Assembly (NCBI GenBank): GCA_946482325.1
Contig: CAMLRA010000001.1
Coordinates: 34,651-98,650 of the forward strand
Direction of reading: 5' to 3'
DNA: 64,000 nt
From: an uncultured Chromatiaceae bacterium
Lineage (GTDB): Bacteria; Pseudomonadota; Gammaproteobacteria; Enterobacterales; Alteromonadaceae
Shown here: positions 1-7,864 of the stretch, in pieces
Layout: each line of letters starts with the position of its first letter
How positions within the stretch are numbered: the first letter of the stretch is position 1
The notes under the pieces: model-generated
Told to the model about the DNA's origin: nothing
The model's database searches: none
What the model saw: only the letters and a program-made list of their open reading frames with translations
Program-made: the position numbers and the translations under genes

Positions 1-909
1 TCGCATGGTTACACTGGTTATCGCAGTCTGATGTTTTATCTGAGCGAGCACTTGGCCAGTCACGGTTATATCGTCGCCGGCATTGACCACACCGATTCCA
101 CCAATGCTGAAATCGACTTTGCCAAAGCACCTTTTGCCGGATTTTTCAGTACTTTATATCACCGGGCGCGCGACCAGCAGGCAACGTTAAATTACCTGAT
201 GTCGGCGCAAAGCCCGCTGGCGGCGCTGACTAACCCGAGCAAAGCCGGCCTGATTGGTTATTCGATGGGGGGCTTTGGCGCGCTCAGCACTTTAGGCGCC
301 TGTTATCAATTTCCCGAAGCGATGGTCAAGCAGCTGACCGGCGCGTCACAACCGGCGCAAATCGAAGCGCTGCGCACGCAGCTCAATAGCTGTAACGCCG
401 GGCAGGCGAAGGCAGATCCACGTTGGCAAGCCGGCATTTTATTTGCGCCCTGGGGCGGGCAATATCAGCTGTTTGAGCCAACATCGCTGGCGAAAATCCA
501 GACCCCGCTGCTGTATGTCGCCGGCGATCAGGACGATATTTCCGGTTATCAGGGCATCACGCAGTTATTTCAGCACAGCGGCAGTGCAGCGCGTTATCTG
601 CTGACTTACCACGGTGCCCGCCACAATATTGCCGCGCATCCGGCGCCAAAAGCTGCACGCGGCAGTGAAGGCGATTATGGTCATTATGCTGAACCTGCCT
701 GGGATATCCAGCATATCAACCGGGTCAATCAACATATGGTGTTAGCGATGCTGGATTGTCAGCTGAAGCAAAAAGCCGACGCCTGCCAGCTGTTACCGAG
801 TGGCAACAGCCGCTCAGATGAAGGCAAAGGCTGGCCCGGATTTGCGCCGCGTTACAACACCGGCATGTCGTGGCAAACCGGTTCTGCTAACCAATCCGCT
901 TCGAAATGA
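1..909 (+). CDS. Alpha/beta hydrolase, N-terminus outside the window
   Basis: The frame is open from the first base, so this is the C-terminal 302 residues of a longer protein. It looks like an alpha/beta hydrolase of the dienelactone-hydrolase / PAF-acetylhydrolase-like group. The nucleophile elbow is GYSMGG (Ser at visible residue 88), an acid candidate sits in AGDQDD and a His candidate in GARHNIAAH. The substrate cannot be read from the sequence; an ester or acyl group is the family expectation. Any signal peptide would lie outside the window. The 3' end overlaps the convergent lactonase gene by 58 bp, which is unusual. Its place beside galactose and glycerol genes makes de-acylation of a galactolipid conceivable, but that is only inference. 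Confidence 0.8.
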   Translation, partial: SHGYTGYRSLMFYLSEHLASHGYIVAGIDHTDSTNAEIDFAKAPFAGFFSTLYHRARDQQATLNYLMSAQSPLAALTNPSKAGLIGYSMGGFGALSTLGACYQFPEAMVKQLTGASQPAQIEALRTQLNSCNAGQAKADPRWQAGILFAPWGGQYQLFEPTSLAKIQTPLLYVAGDQDDISGYQGITQLFQHSGSAARYLLTYHGARHNIAAHPAPKAARGSEGDYGHYAEPAWDIQHINRVNQHMVLAMLDCQLKQKADACQLLPSGNSRSDEGKGWPGFAPRYNTGMSWQTGSANQSASK

Positions 910-1805
910 CAGAGGGATTCCGCCACCGCCAGTGGCCGGGATAACTGATAGATAAACAGATCGCCAGCGGCTGGCTGTTCTGCCAGTTGCCGGGCATCGA
1001 GGCCAAGCCGGGATGTGGTGACAAACAATAAATCGCCATGTTCACCGCCAAGCGCGACGCTGGACGGCTGCGACACCGGCAAGGTCAGCGTCAGACAGAC
1101 CTGTCCTTGCGGATTGAGCCGCACCACAGTGCTGGTGCCCCACAGCGCAGTCCAGACATGGTCTTCGGAGTCGACTGTGGCGCCATCCGGCGAGGCATTG
1201 TCAGCAAATTCGGCAAACAAACGCGGTTGACTGAGTGACGCAGCCTCGCTCCCAAACTCATACTGCCAAATCTGATGCCGGGGCGAATCGGCGTGGAACA
1301 TGCGCCGGCCATCGAGGCTCCAGCACAGGCCATTGGAGATCTGAATATGGCGTAAATGACATACCGCCTGGCCCTGGCGATTGAGCTGATACAAAGCGCC
1401 GGCCTGTGCAGGCTGCGACGGGGTTTCGACCATAGTGCCGGCCCAAAACCGGCCCTGACGGTCGGTGCGGCCGTCGTTAAACCGGTTGCCGCGGATGTGG
1501 CGCTCCGGTTTAGCTAACCAACGCAAGGCGCCGGTATGAGGGTGAAACAGCGCAAAACCACTTTCTAACGCCAGCACCAACTGATAAGGCGCGTCCGCGC
1601 CAACGTTCAGCACACCAAAGCTGCCGATCCGTTCCGGCAGCGCCAGCTGGTGCACCTGATGCAGATCTGCACTTAACCAGTGCAATAGACCTGCTTCGAT
1701 ATCCACCCAGTAAAAGCGTTGCAACAGCGGATGCCATAAAGCGTTTTCTCCCAGTACATTTTGTACCGGGATGCGCAGCAGCAATCTCGTTGTGACTGAA
1801 TTCAT
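852..1805 (-). CDS. SMP-30/gluconolactonase-family sugar lactonase
   Basis: 317 residues, the usual length for SMP-30/regucalcin-type six-bladed propeller lactonases, which open aldonolactones with a divalent metal. Expected metal and substrate residues are visible: E20 in GENALW, N110 in RFNDGRTD, N158 in ISNGL and D207 in SPDGATVD. No signal peptide is seen, so it should act in the cytoplasm. The sugar-acid genes nearby (SDR dehydrogenase, 2-dehydro-3-deoxygalactonokinase) make galactono-lactone the likely substrate, completing step two of a De Ley-Doudoroff pathway; arabinono- or glucono-lactone remain possible. The start at 1805 lies just below a perfect 14-bp palindrome (1816-1829) of LacI/GalR type, so it may be controlled separately from its neighbours. 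Confidence 0.85.
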   Translation of the reverse strand: MNSVTTRLLLRIPVQNVLGENALWHPLLQRFYWVDIEAGLLHWLSADLHQVHQLALPERIGSFGVLNVGADAPYQLVLALESGFALFHPHTGALRWLAKPERHIRGNRFNDGRTDRQGRFWAGTMVETPSQPAQAGALYQLNRQGQAVCHLRHIQISNGLCWSLDGRRMFHADSPRHQIWQYEFGSEAASLSQPRLFAEFADNASPDGATVDSEDHVWTALWGTSTVVRLNPQGQVCLTLTLPVSQPSSVALGGEHGDLLFVTTSRLGLDARQLAEQPAAGDLFIYQLSRPLAVAESLCHFEADWLAEPVCHDMPVL

Positions 1806-1815
1806 CTCAATATCC

Positions 1816-1829
1816 CTGAAACGTTTCAG
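1816..1829. promoter_or_regulatory. LacI/GalR-type palindromic operator upstream of the lactonase gene
   Basis: The sequence CTGAAACGTTTCAG is a perfect 14-bp palindrome with the central CG typical of LacI/GalR-family operators. It ends 11 bp before the lactonase start codon, a position where a bound repressor would block transcription. No LacI-family gene is present in the window, so the regulator would be encoded elsewhere. I did not see a second copy upstream of the other genes of this locus. Confidence 0.55.
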
Positions 1830-1964
1830 TGCCGGAGAATATCAAGAAAACGCCGCCGAACATAGCAAGCATTGCACCAGAAATTGGCCTGGCGCCCTAA
1901 AAGAATGCAGGCCAGAGCTGCAAAAAACAGTTGCCAACAATCGTTACAATCGGCAAGCTAGCCT

Positions 1965-1981
1965 TTATTATATTATAAATA
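1965..1981. promoter_or_regulatory. Putative shared operator, glpK copy (weak)
   Basis: TTATTATATTATAAATA lies 12 bp before the glpK start. The right half ATAAATA is identical to the strongest sites of the locus (21101-21117 and 3559-3575); the left half matches TATTTAT at 5 of 7 positions. This is the weakest of the six related sites, and its AT-rich composition could partly be a -10 promoter region. Confidence 0.45.
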
Positions 1982-1993
1982 TGATTTACTAAG

Positions 1994-3472
1994 ATGCAGA
2001 ACTACATTTTATCGATAGATCAGGGCACGACCAGCAGCAGAGCCATTCTGTTTAACCTGGAAGGCCAACCGGTTGCCAGCGAACAACAAAGTTTTACCCA
2101 ACATTATCCGCAGAATGGCTGGGTTGAACATGACCCGCAGGACATCTGGCAGACTGTGCTGCATTGCAGCCGGCAGGTGCTGGCCAGGCAGCAGATTAGC
2201 CCCGAACAAGTGCTCGCCATTGGCATCACCAATCAACGCGAAACCACACTGGTCTGGGACAAACACACAGGTGAACCCGTGTATCAGGCCATCGTCTGGC
2301 AGGACCGCCGCACCACGGCATATTGTGAAGCGCTGCAAAGTGACGCGGTCAATGAACTGATTGCCGCCAAAACCGGCTTATTGCTGGACCCGTACTTTTC
2401 CGCTACCAAAATCCGCTGGATTTTAGACCAGGTGCCGGGCGCTGCAGCACGGGCCGCCGCCGGCGATTTGTTGTTTGGTACCGTCGACAGTTTTTTGCTG
2501 TGGCGTTTAAGCGGCGGCACCGTGCACCGCACCGATGCCACCAACGCCTCGCGAACCATGTTGTACAACATTCATCAGCACTGTTGGGACGATGAACTGC
2601 TGCGCCTGTTTGGTATTCCGGCTGCGATGTTGCCAGAAGTGATGGATTCGTCCGCCGATTTTGGTCTGACGTCGCCGGAGATTTTTGGCAAGCCGATCCC
2701 GGTCTATGGCATTGCCGGCGACCAGCAGGCCGCGCTGTTTGGTCACGCCTGTTTTGAAACCGGCATGGCCAAAAGCACTTATGGCACCGGCTGTTTTCTG
2801 ATGCTGAATACCGGCGACAAAGCGCTCAAATCCGAAAACAGGCTGCTGACCACTATCGCCTATCAGCTGAATGGCAAAGCCACGTACGCCATCGAAGGCA
2901 GCATTTTTATGGCCGGTGCGACGATGCAATGGATAGTCGAAGGCCTGAAACTGCTGCGCCACGCCGGTGAAAGTGAAGCCATGGTCAAAGATGTGCCGCT
3001 CGATCACGGCGTGTTTCTGGTGCCGTCTTTTACCGGTCTGGGTGCACCGTATTGGGACCCGAATGCACGCGGCGCCATATTGGGCCTGACGCGGGATTCC
3101 GGTATCAGCTCCATCGTCGCCGCAGCGCTGCAATCGGTGGGTTATCAAACCAAAGACTTACAAAAAGCGATGGAACGTGACGGCATCCGGCCCAATGTGT
3201 TGCGGGTCGACGGCGGCATGGTGAAAAACAACTGGGTGCTGAGTTTCCTCGCCGACATTTTGGGCGCAGTAGTAGAGCGGCCACAAATCACCGAAACGAC
3301 CGCGCTTGGCGTGGCTTATCTGGCTGGTTTGCAAGCCGGCATCTATCAGTCGACCGCACAACTGGCCAGCATGTGGCATTGTGAACGACGTTTCCAGCCG
3401 TCAATTTGCGCCGAGCAGCGCAATCATTTGTACCATCAGTGGCTACATGCCGTGGCTAAAGTGCGGCTTTAA
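1994..3472 (+). CDS. glpK: Glycerol kinase
   Basis: 492 residues of the FGGY sugar-kinase family, full length for glycerol kinase. The phosphate-binding start [10 protein letters not shown] (about residues 7-16), the [13 protein letters not shown] block, the STYGTGCF stretch and [13 protein letters not shown] are all present. It phosphorylates glycerol with ATP to sn-glycerol 3-phosphate in the cytoplasm, the substrate of GlpD encoded just downstream. No glpF (facilitator) or glpR (repressor) lies beside it, unlike a standard glp operon, which fits glycerol being released inside the cell from an imported glycoside. The ATG at 1994 has no clear Shine-Dalgarno sequence. An AT-rich operator-like site sits directly upstream, and a hairpin spans the stop codon. 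Confidence 0.96.
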   Translation: MQNYILSIDQGTTSSRAILFNLEGQPVASEQQSFTQHYPQNGWVEHDPQDIWQTVLHCSRQVLARQQISPEQVLAIGITNQRETTLVWDKHTGEPVYQAIVWQDRRTTAYCEALQSDAVNELIAAKTGLLLDPYFSATKIRWILDQVPGAAARAAAGDLLFGTVDSFLLWRLSGGTVHRTDATNASRTMLYNIHQHCWDDELLRLFGIPAAMLPEVMDSSADFGLTSPEIFGKPIPVYGIAGDQQAALFGHACFETGMAKSTYGTGCFLMLNTGDKALKSENRLLTTIAYQLNGKATYAIEGSIFMAGATMQWIVEGLKLLRHAGESEAMVKDVPLDHGVFLVPSFTGLGAPYWDPNARGAILGLTRDSGISSIVAAALQSVGYQTKDLQKAMERDGIRPNVLRVDGGMVKNNWVLSFLADILGAVVERPQITETTALGVAYLAGLQAGIYQSTAQLASMWHCERRFQPSICAEQRNHLYHQWLHAVAKVRL

Positions 3473-3480
3473 GCCGCACT
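3460..3480 (+). terminator. Hairpin over the glpK stop codon
   Basis: AGTGCGGC and GCCGCACT form an 8-bp stem around a 5-base loop that contains the TAA stop codon. A short T-run follows after five bases (GCTGATTTTT), so this is an imperfect intrinsic terminator or a transcript-stabilising hairpin separating glpK from glpD. Confidence 0.5.
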
Positions 3481-3558
3481 GCTGATTTTTCCTGAACTAA
3501 TCCGAGCAGTTAAACCGATCTGACGCCTTGCAGCCAACGTACTGACTGTTTATTATGG

Positions 3559-3575
3559 TATTTATCTTATAAATA
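3559..3575. promoter_or_regulatory. Putative shared operator, glpD copy
   Basis: TATTTATCTTATAAATA is a perfect 7-3-7 inverted repeat (TATTTAT / ATAAATA) ending 9 bp before the glpD start. The half-sites are identical to those upstream of the TonB receptor at 21101-21117, with only the central triplet differing. A protein bound here would cover the glpD ribosome-binding region or promoter. Confidence 0.65.
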
Positions 3576-3584
3576 AGAAAAGTG

Positions 3585-5114
3585 ATGATGAACAACAATC
3601 CCAGCGCAGAACTTTATGACCTGCTGGTCATCGGTGGTGGTATTAACGGCTGCGGCATTGCTGCAGATGCAGCCAGCCGGGGCCTCAAAGTGCTGCTGTG
3701 CGAACAGCAAGACCTGGCCGCCGCGACGTCCTCGAACAGCAGCAAACTAATCCATGGTGGCCTGCGTTATCTGGAACACTATGAGTTTCGTCTGGTGCGT
3801 GAAGCGCTGGCCGAGCGTGAAGTACTGTTAAAAGTGGCGCCGCATATCATCTGGCCACTGCGCTTTCGCTTGCCACACCAACCGCACTTAAGACCGGCGC
3901 TGCTGATCCGGCTTGGTTTGTTTTTATACGACCATCTGGCACGCCGCGTCACTTTGCCGGCCTCAACCGGCATCCGCTTTGGTGCAACGGACCCGCTGGT
4001 CAGCACTATCCAGCGTGGGTTTGAATACTCTGATGCCTGGGTCGATGATTCCCGTCTGGTGGTGCTGAACGCAATGGCTGCCCGGCAACATGGCGCGACA
4101 ATACTGACCCGCAGCCGTTGTCAGTCGGTCAGCCGCCACGGCAAGCTGTGGCAGGTAGAATTGTCCGAGCAGTGCAGTGAGCAGTGCAGCGGGCAGCTGC
4201 GCCAGTATCAGGCGCGTGCTGTAGTCAATGCTGCCGGCCCCTGGGTTGCCAGTCTATTTGAACAGACCATCCCGGGCCCGACGCCGCAAAAAATCCGTCT
4301 GGTTAAGGGCAGCCATATCGTGGTGCCAAAACTGCACAACGACCCACAGGCTTATATCCTGCAAAACGTCGACCAGCGCATTGTCTTTGTCATTCCGTAT
4401 GAAGATGACTTCAGCCTGATTGGCACCACAGACGTGGACTATCAGGGCGATCCGGCAAAGGTTGCCATCAGCGATGCCGAAACGGATTATCTGCTGCAGA
4501 TCAGCAACAGTTATTTCCGCCGCCAGCTCACCCGGCAGGATATCCGCCATAGTTATGCCGGCGTGCGGCCTCTGCTGGATGATGAAGCGGACAGCGCGCA
4601 GGCCGTGACCCGCGACTACAAGCTGGAATGGGATGCGCCGGTGGACGCGGCGCCATTACTGTCGGTCTTTGGCGGCAAAATCACCACCTATCGTAAATTG
4701 GCACAGGCGGCGGTGGACAAACTGACCAGCGTCTTTCCACACATCGGCCCCTGCGTCACGGCACAACAACCGTTACCGGGCGGCGATTTTGCCAATCAGG
4801 CCCAGTTGCTGCGCGAACTCACCCAAAGCCACAGTTATGTGCCGGCCGCAGTACTGCAGCGTTACGCCCGCAGTTATGGCACTCTGAGCCATCAGCTGCT
4901 GATCGGCTGTCACAGCCTGGCGGATTTAGGCGAAGATTTTGGTCATGGTTTGTATCAGGCCGAGGTCAGTTATCTGCTCAACCATGAATGGGCGCAAACT
5001 GCGGCTGATATTCTGTGGCGGCGCAGCAAACTCGGGCTGCGGCTGGATCAGGCGCAACAACAGCGCTTGGCGGAGTTTATCGAAAGACGGCGCCAACAAG
5101 GCAAAGTGGCCTGA
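3585..5114 (+). CDS. glpD: Aerobic glycerol-3-phosphate dehydrogenase
   Basis: About 509 residues, matching the family length. The N-terminus carries the FAD-binding Rossmann motif VIGGGINGCGIAADAASRG, followed by SSNSSKLIHGGLRYLE typical of GlpD; the C-terminal GlpD domain follows. It oxidises sn-glycerol 3-phosphate to dihydroxyacetone phosphate at the inner membrane and passes electrons to the quinone pool. GTG at 3582 and ATG at 3585 and 3588 are all possible starts; the purine-rich AAGAAAAG just upstream favours an ATG. Around residues 195-202 it has a small SEQCSEQC tandem duplication that looks lineage-specific. It probably works with the adjacent glpK, from which it is separated by a hairpin and its own operator-like site. 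Confidence 0.95.
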   Translation: MMNNNPSAELYDLLVIGGGINGCGIAADAASRGLKVLLCEQQDLAAATSSNSSKLIHGGLRYLEHYEFRLVREALAEREVLLKVAPHIIWPLRFRLPHQPHLRPALLIRLGLFLYDHLARRVTLPASTGIRFGATDPLVSTIQRGFEYSDAWVDDSRLVVLNAMAARQHGATILTRSRCQSVSRHGKLWQVELSEQCSEQCSGQLRQYQARAVVNAAGPWVASLFEQTIPGPTPQKIRLVKGSHIVVPKLHNDPQAYILQNVDQRIVFVIPYEDDFSLIGTTDVDYQGDPAKVAISDAETDYLLQISNSYFRRQLTRQDIRHSYAGVRPLLDDEADSAQAVTRDYKLEWDAPVDAAPLLSVFGGKITTYRKLAQAAVDKLTSVFPHIGPCVTAQQPLPGGDFANQAQLLRELTQSHSYVPAAVLQRYARSYGTLSHQLLIGCHSLADLGEDFGHGLYQAEVSYLLNHEWAQTAADILWRRSKLGLRLDQAQQQRLAEFIERRRQQGKVA

Positions 5115-5165
5115 CTATTTCGGGCTAAAGCTATCAGGCCAACGCGGGCCAGACGAAACGGTGTT

Positions 5166-6170
5166 TTAATCGCTAATCGCTGCGTCGGCCTGACAGCTGC
5201 CAGACTTTTCCACAGGACTGGCTACAATGCCGGCGCGGCGCTGCTCGCGGGCCAACCAACCAAAACCAGCCAGAGTGGCATCGGTAATATCAAAAGTCTG
5301 CACACGAAAACCAGACCGCTGTAAGGCTTCGCGGTAACACAAATTCAGCCGGGGATTGCCCGCCAACACCACATCACAATCGGCGCTGGCACAAGGTTCA
5401 TTCAGCCGCCAGCCGCACACATCGGCGCCAACCAGCAAACCAGACAGATAAGCACTGGCCTGAGCCGGGCTCAGTCCGCTGAATAACTGGCCAGTTCGCA
5501 CGGTAAACAGCTGATGCAGCCAATGCTGACCGGCCGTGCCCTGCATCTGCTGACAGCCGCGGATAAAGCTGTCGTTACAAAACTCATCAGCGTTTTCTGC
5601 CTGTTGCAGCAACACACTGTGCTCTGTCAGCAACGCATAAAGTTCACCGGTCATACTGGTGCGAAAATGCCTGATCTCACCGTCTTCCAGCCAGACCCAT
5701 TTGGTGTGTGTGCCAGGCAAACACACCAGCCGCCGGCCATTGTTGAGTTCTGGTACCAGTTGCAACAGGCCAAGCAGCTGCACTTCTTCGCCCCGCATCA
5801 CATCGTCACCGCCTTCCGGCAACGCACAACGTAAGCCGGTCGAGAGCCACAACGCCATATCCGGGCATTGACCTTGCACCAACGCGGGTAACAGAGCTTG
5901 CGGCACACAGGGCGTAGGCAGATAACGGGTTTGGTACCAGCCTAAAGACGAAGTGATGTGGCCCGCCATATAAACCTGCAACGTCGGGTCCTGGCGCAAC
6001 CAGTCGCCAACCGCCGTTAATAAAGTCTGGCGGAATTGTCCGCGCGCGGCAGCAACACCGGGGCCGCTGGCGCTCGCCAGCACCTGCGGCAACACAGCGC
6101 CGGGCTGGCATAAAAAGGCTTTTAACTGGCTGGCGCCCCAGTCGATGGCAATGAAAGCTGGTTCAGTCAC
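5166..6170 (-). CDS. dgoK: 2-dehydro-3-deoxygalactonokinase
   Basis: 334 residues, typical of the DgoK family of sugar-acid kinases. The N-terminal phosphate loop AIDWGASQLKAFL and the family block LPGTHTKWVWLEDG, followed by SMTGELYALL, are visible. It phosphorylates 2-dehydro-3-deoxy-D-galactonate to the 6-phosphate, the step before aldol cleavage to pyruvate and glyceraldehyde 3-phosphate. The start is a GTG at 6170 lying inside the end of the upstream SDR gene (8-bp overlap), so the two are translationally coupled. The partner enzymes galactonate dehydratase and KDPGal aldolase are not in the window and may lie upstream of base 1 or elsewhere. Confidence 0.88.
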   Translation of the reverse strand: MTEPAFIAIDWGASQLKAFLCQPGAVLPQVLASASGPGVAAARGQFRQTLLTAVGDWLRQDPTLQVYMAGHITSSLGWYQTRYLPTPCVPQALLPALVQGQCPDMALWLSTGLRCALPEGGDDVMRGEEVQLLGLLQLVPELNNGRRLVCLPGTHTKWVWLEDGEIRHFRTSMTGELYALLTEHSVLLQQAENADEFCNDSFIRGCQQMQGTAGQHWLHQLFTVRTGQLFSGLSPAQASAYLSGLLVGADVCGWRLNEPCASADCDVVLAGNPRLNLCYREALQRSGFRVQTFDITDATLAGFGWLAREQRRAGIVASPVEKSGSCQADAAISD

Positions 6171-6924
6171 TGAGACTAATCCCGCCGTCGATTTGGATCG
6201 CTTGCCCGGTGATCATCACGCTTTGCTCCGACGCCAGAAATAACGCCAGATTGGCGACATCTTCCGGCTGGATAAACCGTTTCAGCGCGCTGTCTTCAAG
6301 CCAGCGTTGTTGTTGTTCAGGCGTGAACCAGCTATTGAGCTGCCGCTCAGTGCGGACCCAGCCCGGCAACACCGCATTGACCCGCACACCATGGGCACCG
6401 GCTTCGCGTGCCAAGGCCTTGGTCAGGCCGATTAAACCAGCTTTGGCCGTCACATACCCAGCCATATCCACCTTGCCGGTGACCGCGACTACCGAGCTGA
6501 AATTAATGACCGAGGCAGAGGCCTGCTGCTGTAAAAACGGCAAAGCCACTTGCGTGGCAAAAAATGCTGCATCCAGATTCACCGCATGGCATTGCCGCCA
6601 GTTCGCCGGCGTGACCTGCGCGGTTGGCATGCGCTGATCATTGGCGACATTATTAACCAGCACATCGAGCCGGCCAAAACGCTGCGCCGCCGTTTCAATC
6701 GCTTGCTGTAATGCCTGCACATCGGTGACGTCAACGGCCGCAAAGCTCGCGCGCTCAGCCGGCAACTCAGCAATTAGCGCAGCGCCGGCTTCAGCATTTA
6801 AATCAATAAAGGCAATGCGGCAGCCTTGTTGCACAAAAGTGCGGACCATAGTCGCGCCAATGCCGGTCGCGCCGCCGGTGATAAATACGGCTTTATCACG
6901 TAAACAAGAATACAGAGCTGTCAT
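6163..6924 (-). CDS. SDR-family sugar 1-dehydrogenase (probable galactose dehydrogenase)
   Basis: 253 residues from the ATG at 6924, chosen because classical SDRs begin shortly before the nucleotide-binding strand; a TTG at 6990 would add 22 residues. The cofactor motif TGGATGIG, the NNVAN variant of NNAG, the serine in INFSS and the YVTAK active-site pair are all present. SDRs of this type oxidise aldoses at C1 (galactose, fucose, xylose or arabinose) with NAD(P). Coupling to dgoK and proximity to the lactonase and galactosidases point to D-galactose, giving galactono-lactone. The gene is divergent from the FadR-like regulator, sharing a promoter region with an operator-like site at 7051-7067. 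Confidence 0.8.
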   Translation of the reverse strand: MTALYSCLRDKAVFITGGATGIGATMVRTFVQQGCRIAFIDLNAEAGAALIAELPAERASFAAVDVTDVQALQQAIETAAQRFGRLDVLVNNVANDQRMPTAQVTPANWRQCHAVNLDAAFFATQVALPFLQQQASASVINFSSVVAVTGKVDMAGYVTAKAGLIGLTKALAREAGAHGVRVNAVLPGWVRTERQLNSWFTPEQQQRWLEDSALKRFIQPEDVANLALFLASEQSVMITGQAIQIDGGISLSD

Positions 6925-7050
6925 GCTAATGTGTTCAATCTGAAATTCAGCCAATCGGGAAGTCGCACGCGGCACAGGCCAGAACAGCAAAAGCCAGGAT
7001 TGCAGCGGCTACCAGAAACAATGCAAAAAGTTATATCACAGTCTGGTGTA

Positions 7051-7067
7051 TTTTAATATGATATATC
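7051..7067. promoter_or_regulatory. Putative shared operator, regulator/SDR divergent promoter
   Basis: On the minus strand this reads GATATATCATATTAAAA, with the same central CAT as the TonB-receptor site and 5 of 7 matches in each half to TATTTAT / ATAAATA. It lies between the divergent SDR-dgoK operon and the FadR-type regulator gene, so it would allow control of the sugar-acid genes and autoregulation. Confidence 0.5.
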
Positions 7068-7092
7068 CCACATAGCCGGACGGACCATACCG

Positions 7093-7794
7093 ATGAAAAA
7101 CGAACCTATTCAAAACCTGACCCATCAACTGACACACGACCTGGGTCTGGCCATCGTTCAGGGTGTTTATCCGGTCGGCAGCGGCATGCCGTCGGAAGCT
7201 GAACTCTGCATCCGGCACAATGTCAGCCGCAGCGCGACACGCGAAGCAGTGAAAATGTTATCCGCCAAAGGCTTACTGACGTCCAGGCCAAAACAGGGCA
7301 TCCGCGTGTTGCCAGAAAGCAACTGGAACATGTTTGATACCGACGTGCTGCGCTGGATCTTAAGCAGTAAACCTTCGTTGTCGTTGCTGCTCGAATTTAC
7401 GCAGGTCCGCGTCGTACTGGAACCTCAGGCCGCTGCGCTGGCCGCTACTTCGGCCTCCGACGCGCAAATCCGCGACATCGAAAAAGCCTTAAAACGTATG
7501 GCCGACGCCGACGAGGGTCTGGATGACCCGCTGGATGCCGACATCGCCTTTCACAGTGCCGTGCTGGCCGCCAGCAATAACAGATTTCTGCTGCAATTAA
7601 CCGAATTTATCAGCACAGCGCTGCGGGTCAGTATCCGCTACACCAACCGGATCAAAGGCGTGCCCGGTGCCGACGTGCAAAAACACGGCGACATTCTGCG
7701 CGCTATTCAGGCGCGTGACCCGAAACAAGCGCGCCATACCGTCGAAGTGTTGCTGGAAGAAGCTATCCAGCTGATTGAATCCAAACTCGAATAA
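7093..7794 (+). CDS. FadR/GntR-family transcriptional regulator with FCD domain
   Basis: 233 residues. The N-terminal winged helix (about residues 8-75) contains PSEAELCIRHNVSRSATREA and the wing GLLTSRPKQGIRVLP. The C-terminal FCD ligand domain includes the metal-binding pattern DADIAFHSAVLAASNN. FadR-subfamily relatives such as DgoR control galactonate genes and respond to sugar acids, matching the neighbouring dgoK and SDR genes. FadR-family operators usually follow TNGTnnnACNA; the six related sites of this locus keep the same four-three-four spacing with A and T in place of the G and C, so this protein is the best candidate to bind them. Ligand and activity (repressor or activator) are not visible. 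Confidence 0.88.
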   Translation: MKNEPIQNLTHQLTHDLGLAIVQGVYPVGSGMPSEAELCIRHNVSRSATREAVKMLSAKGLLTSRPKQGIRVLPESNWNMFDTDVLRWILSSKPSLSLLLEFTQVRVVLEPQAAALAATSASDAQIRDIEKALKRMADADEGLDDPLDADIAFHSAVLAASNNRFLLQLTEFISTALRVSIRYTNRIKGVPGADVQKHGDILRAIQARDPKQARHTVEVLLEEAIQLIESKLE

Positions 7795-7817
7795 ACTTCA
7801 CCACGCCGCATTAAATC

Positions 7818-7840
7818 AGCCCGCCACAGCGGGCTTTTTT
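7818..7840 (+). terminator. Intrinsic terminator after the FadR-type regulator gene
   Basis: AGCCCGC-CACA-GCGGGCT forms a 7-bp GC-rich stem followed by six T residues. It lies between the regulator stop codon (7794) and the end of the convergent alpha-galactosidase gene. Confidence 0.85.
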
Positions 7841-7864
7841 ATTGGCTGGCAACCGCGCGGCGGT

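Noticed and set aside
2507..3148. Long open frame antisense to glpK
   Set aside because: It mirrors the glpK coding frame, lacks a ribosome-binding site and resembles no protein; high G+C genes often leave such shadows.
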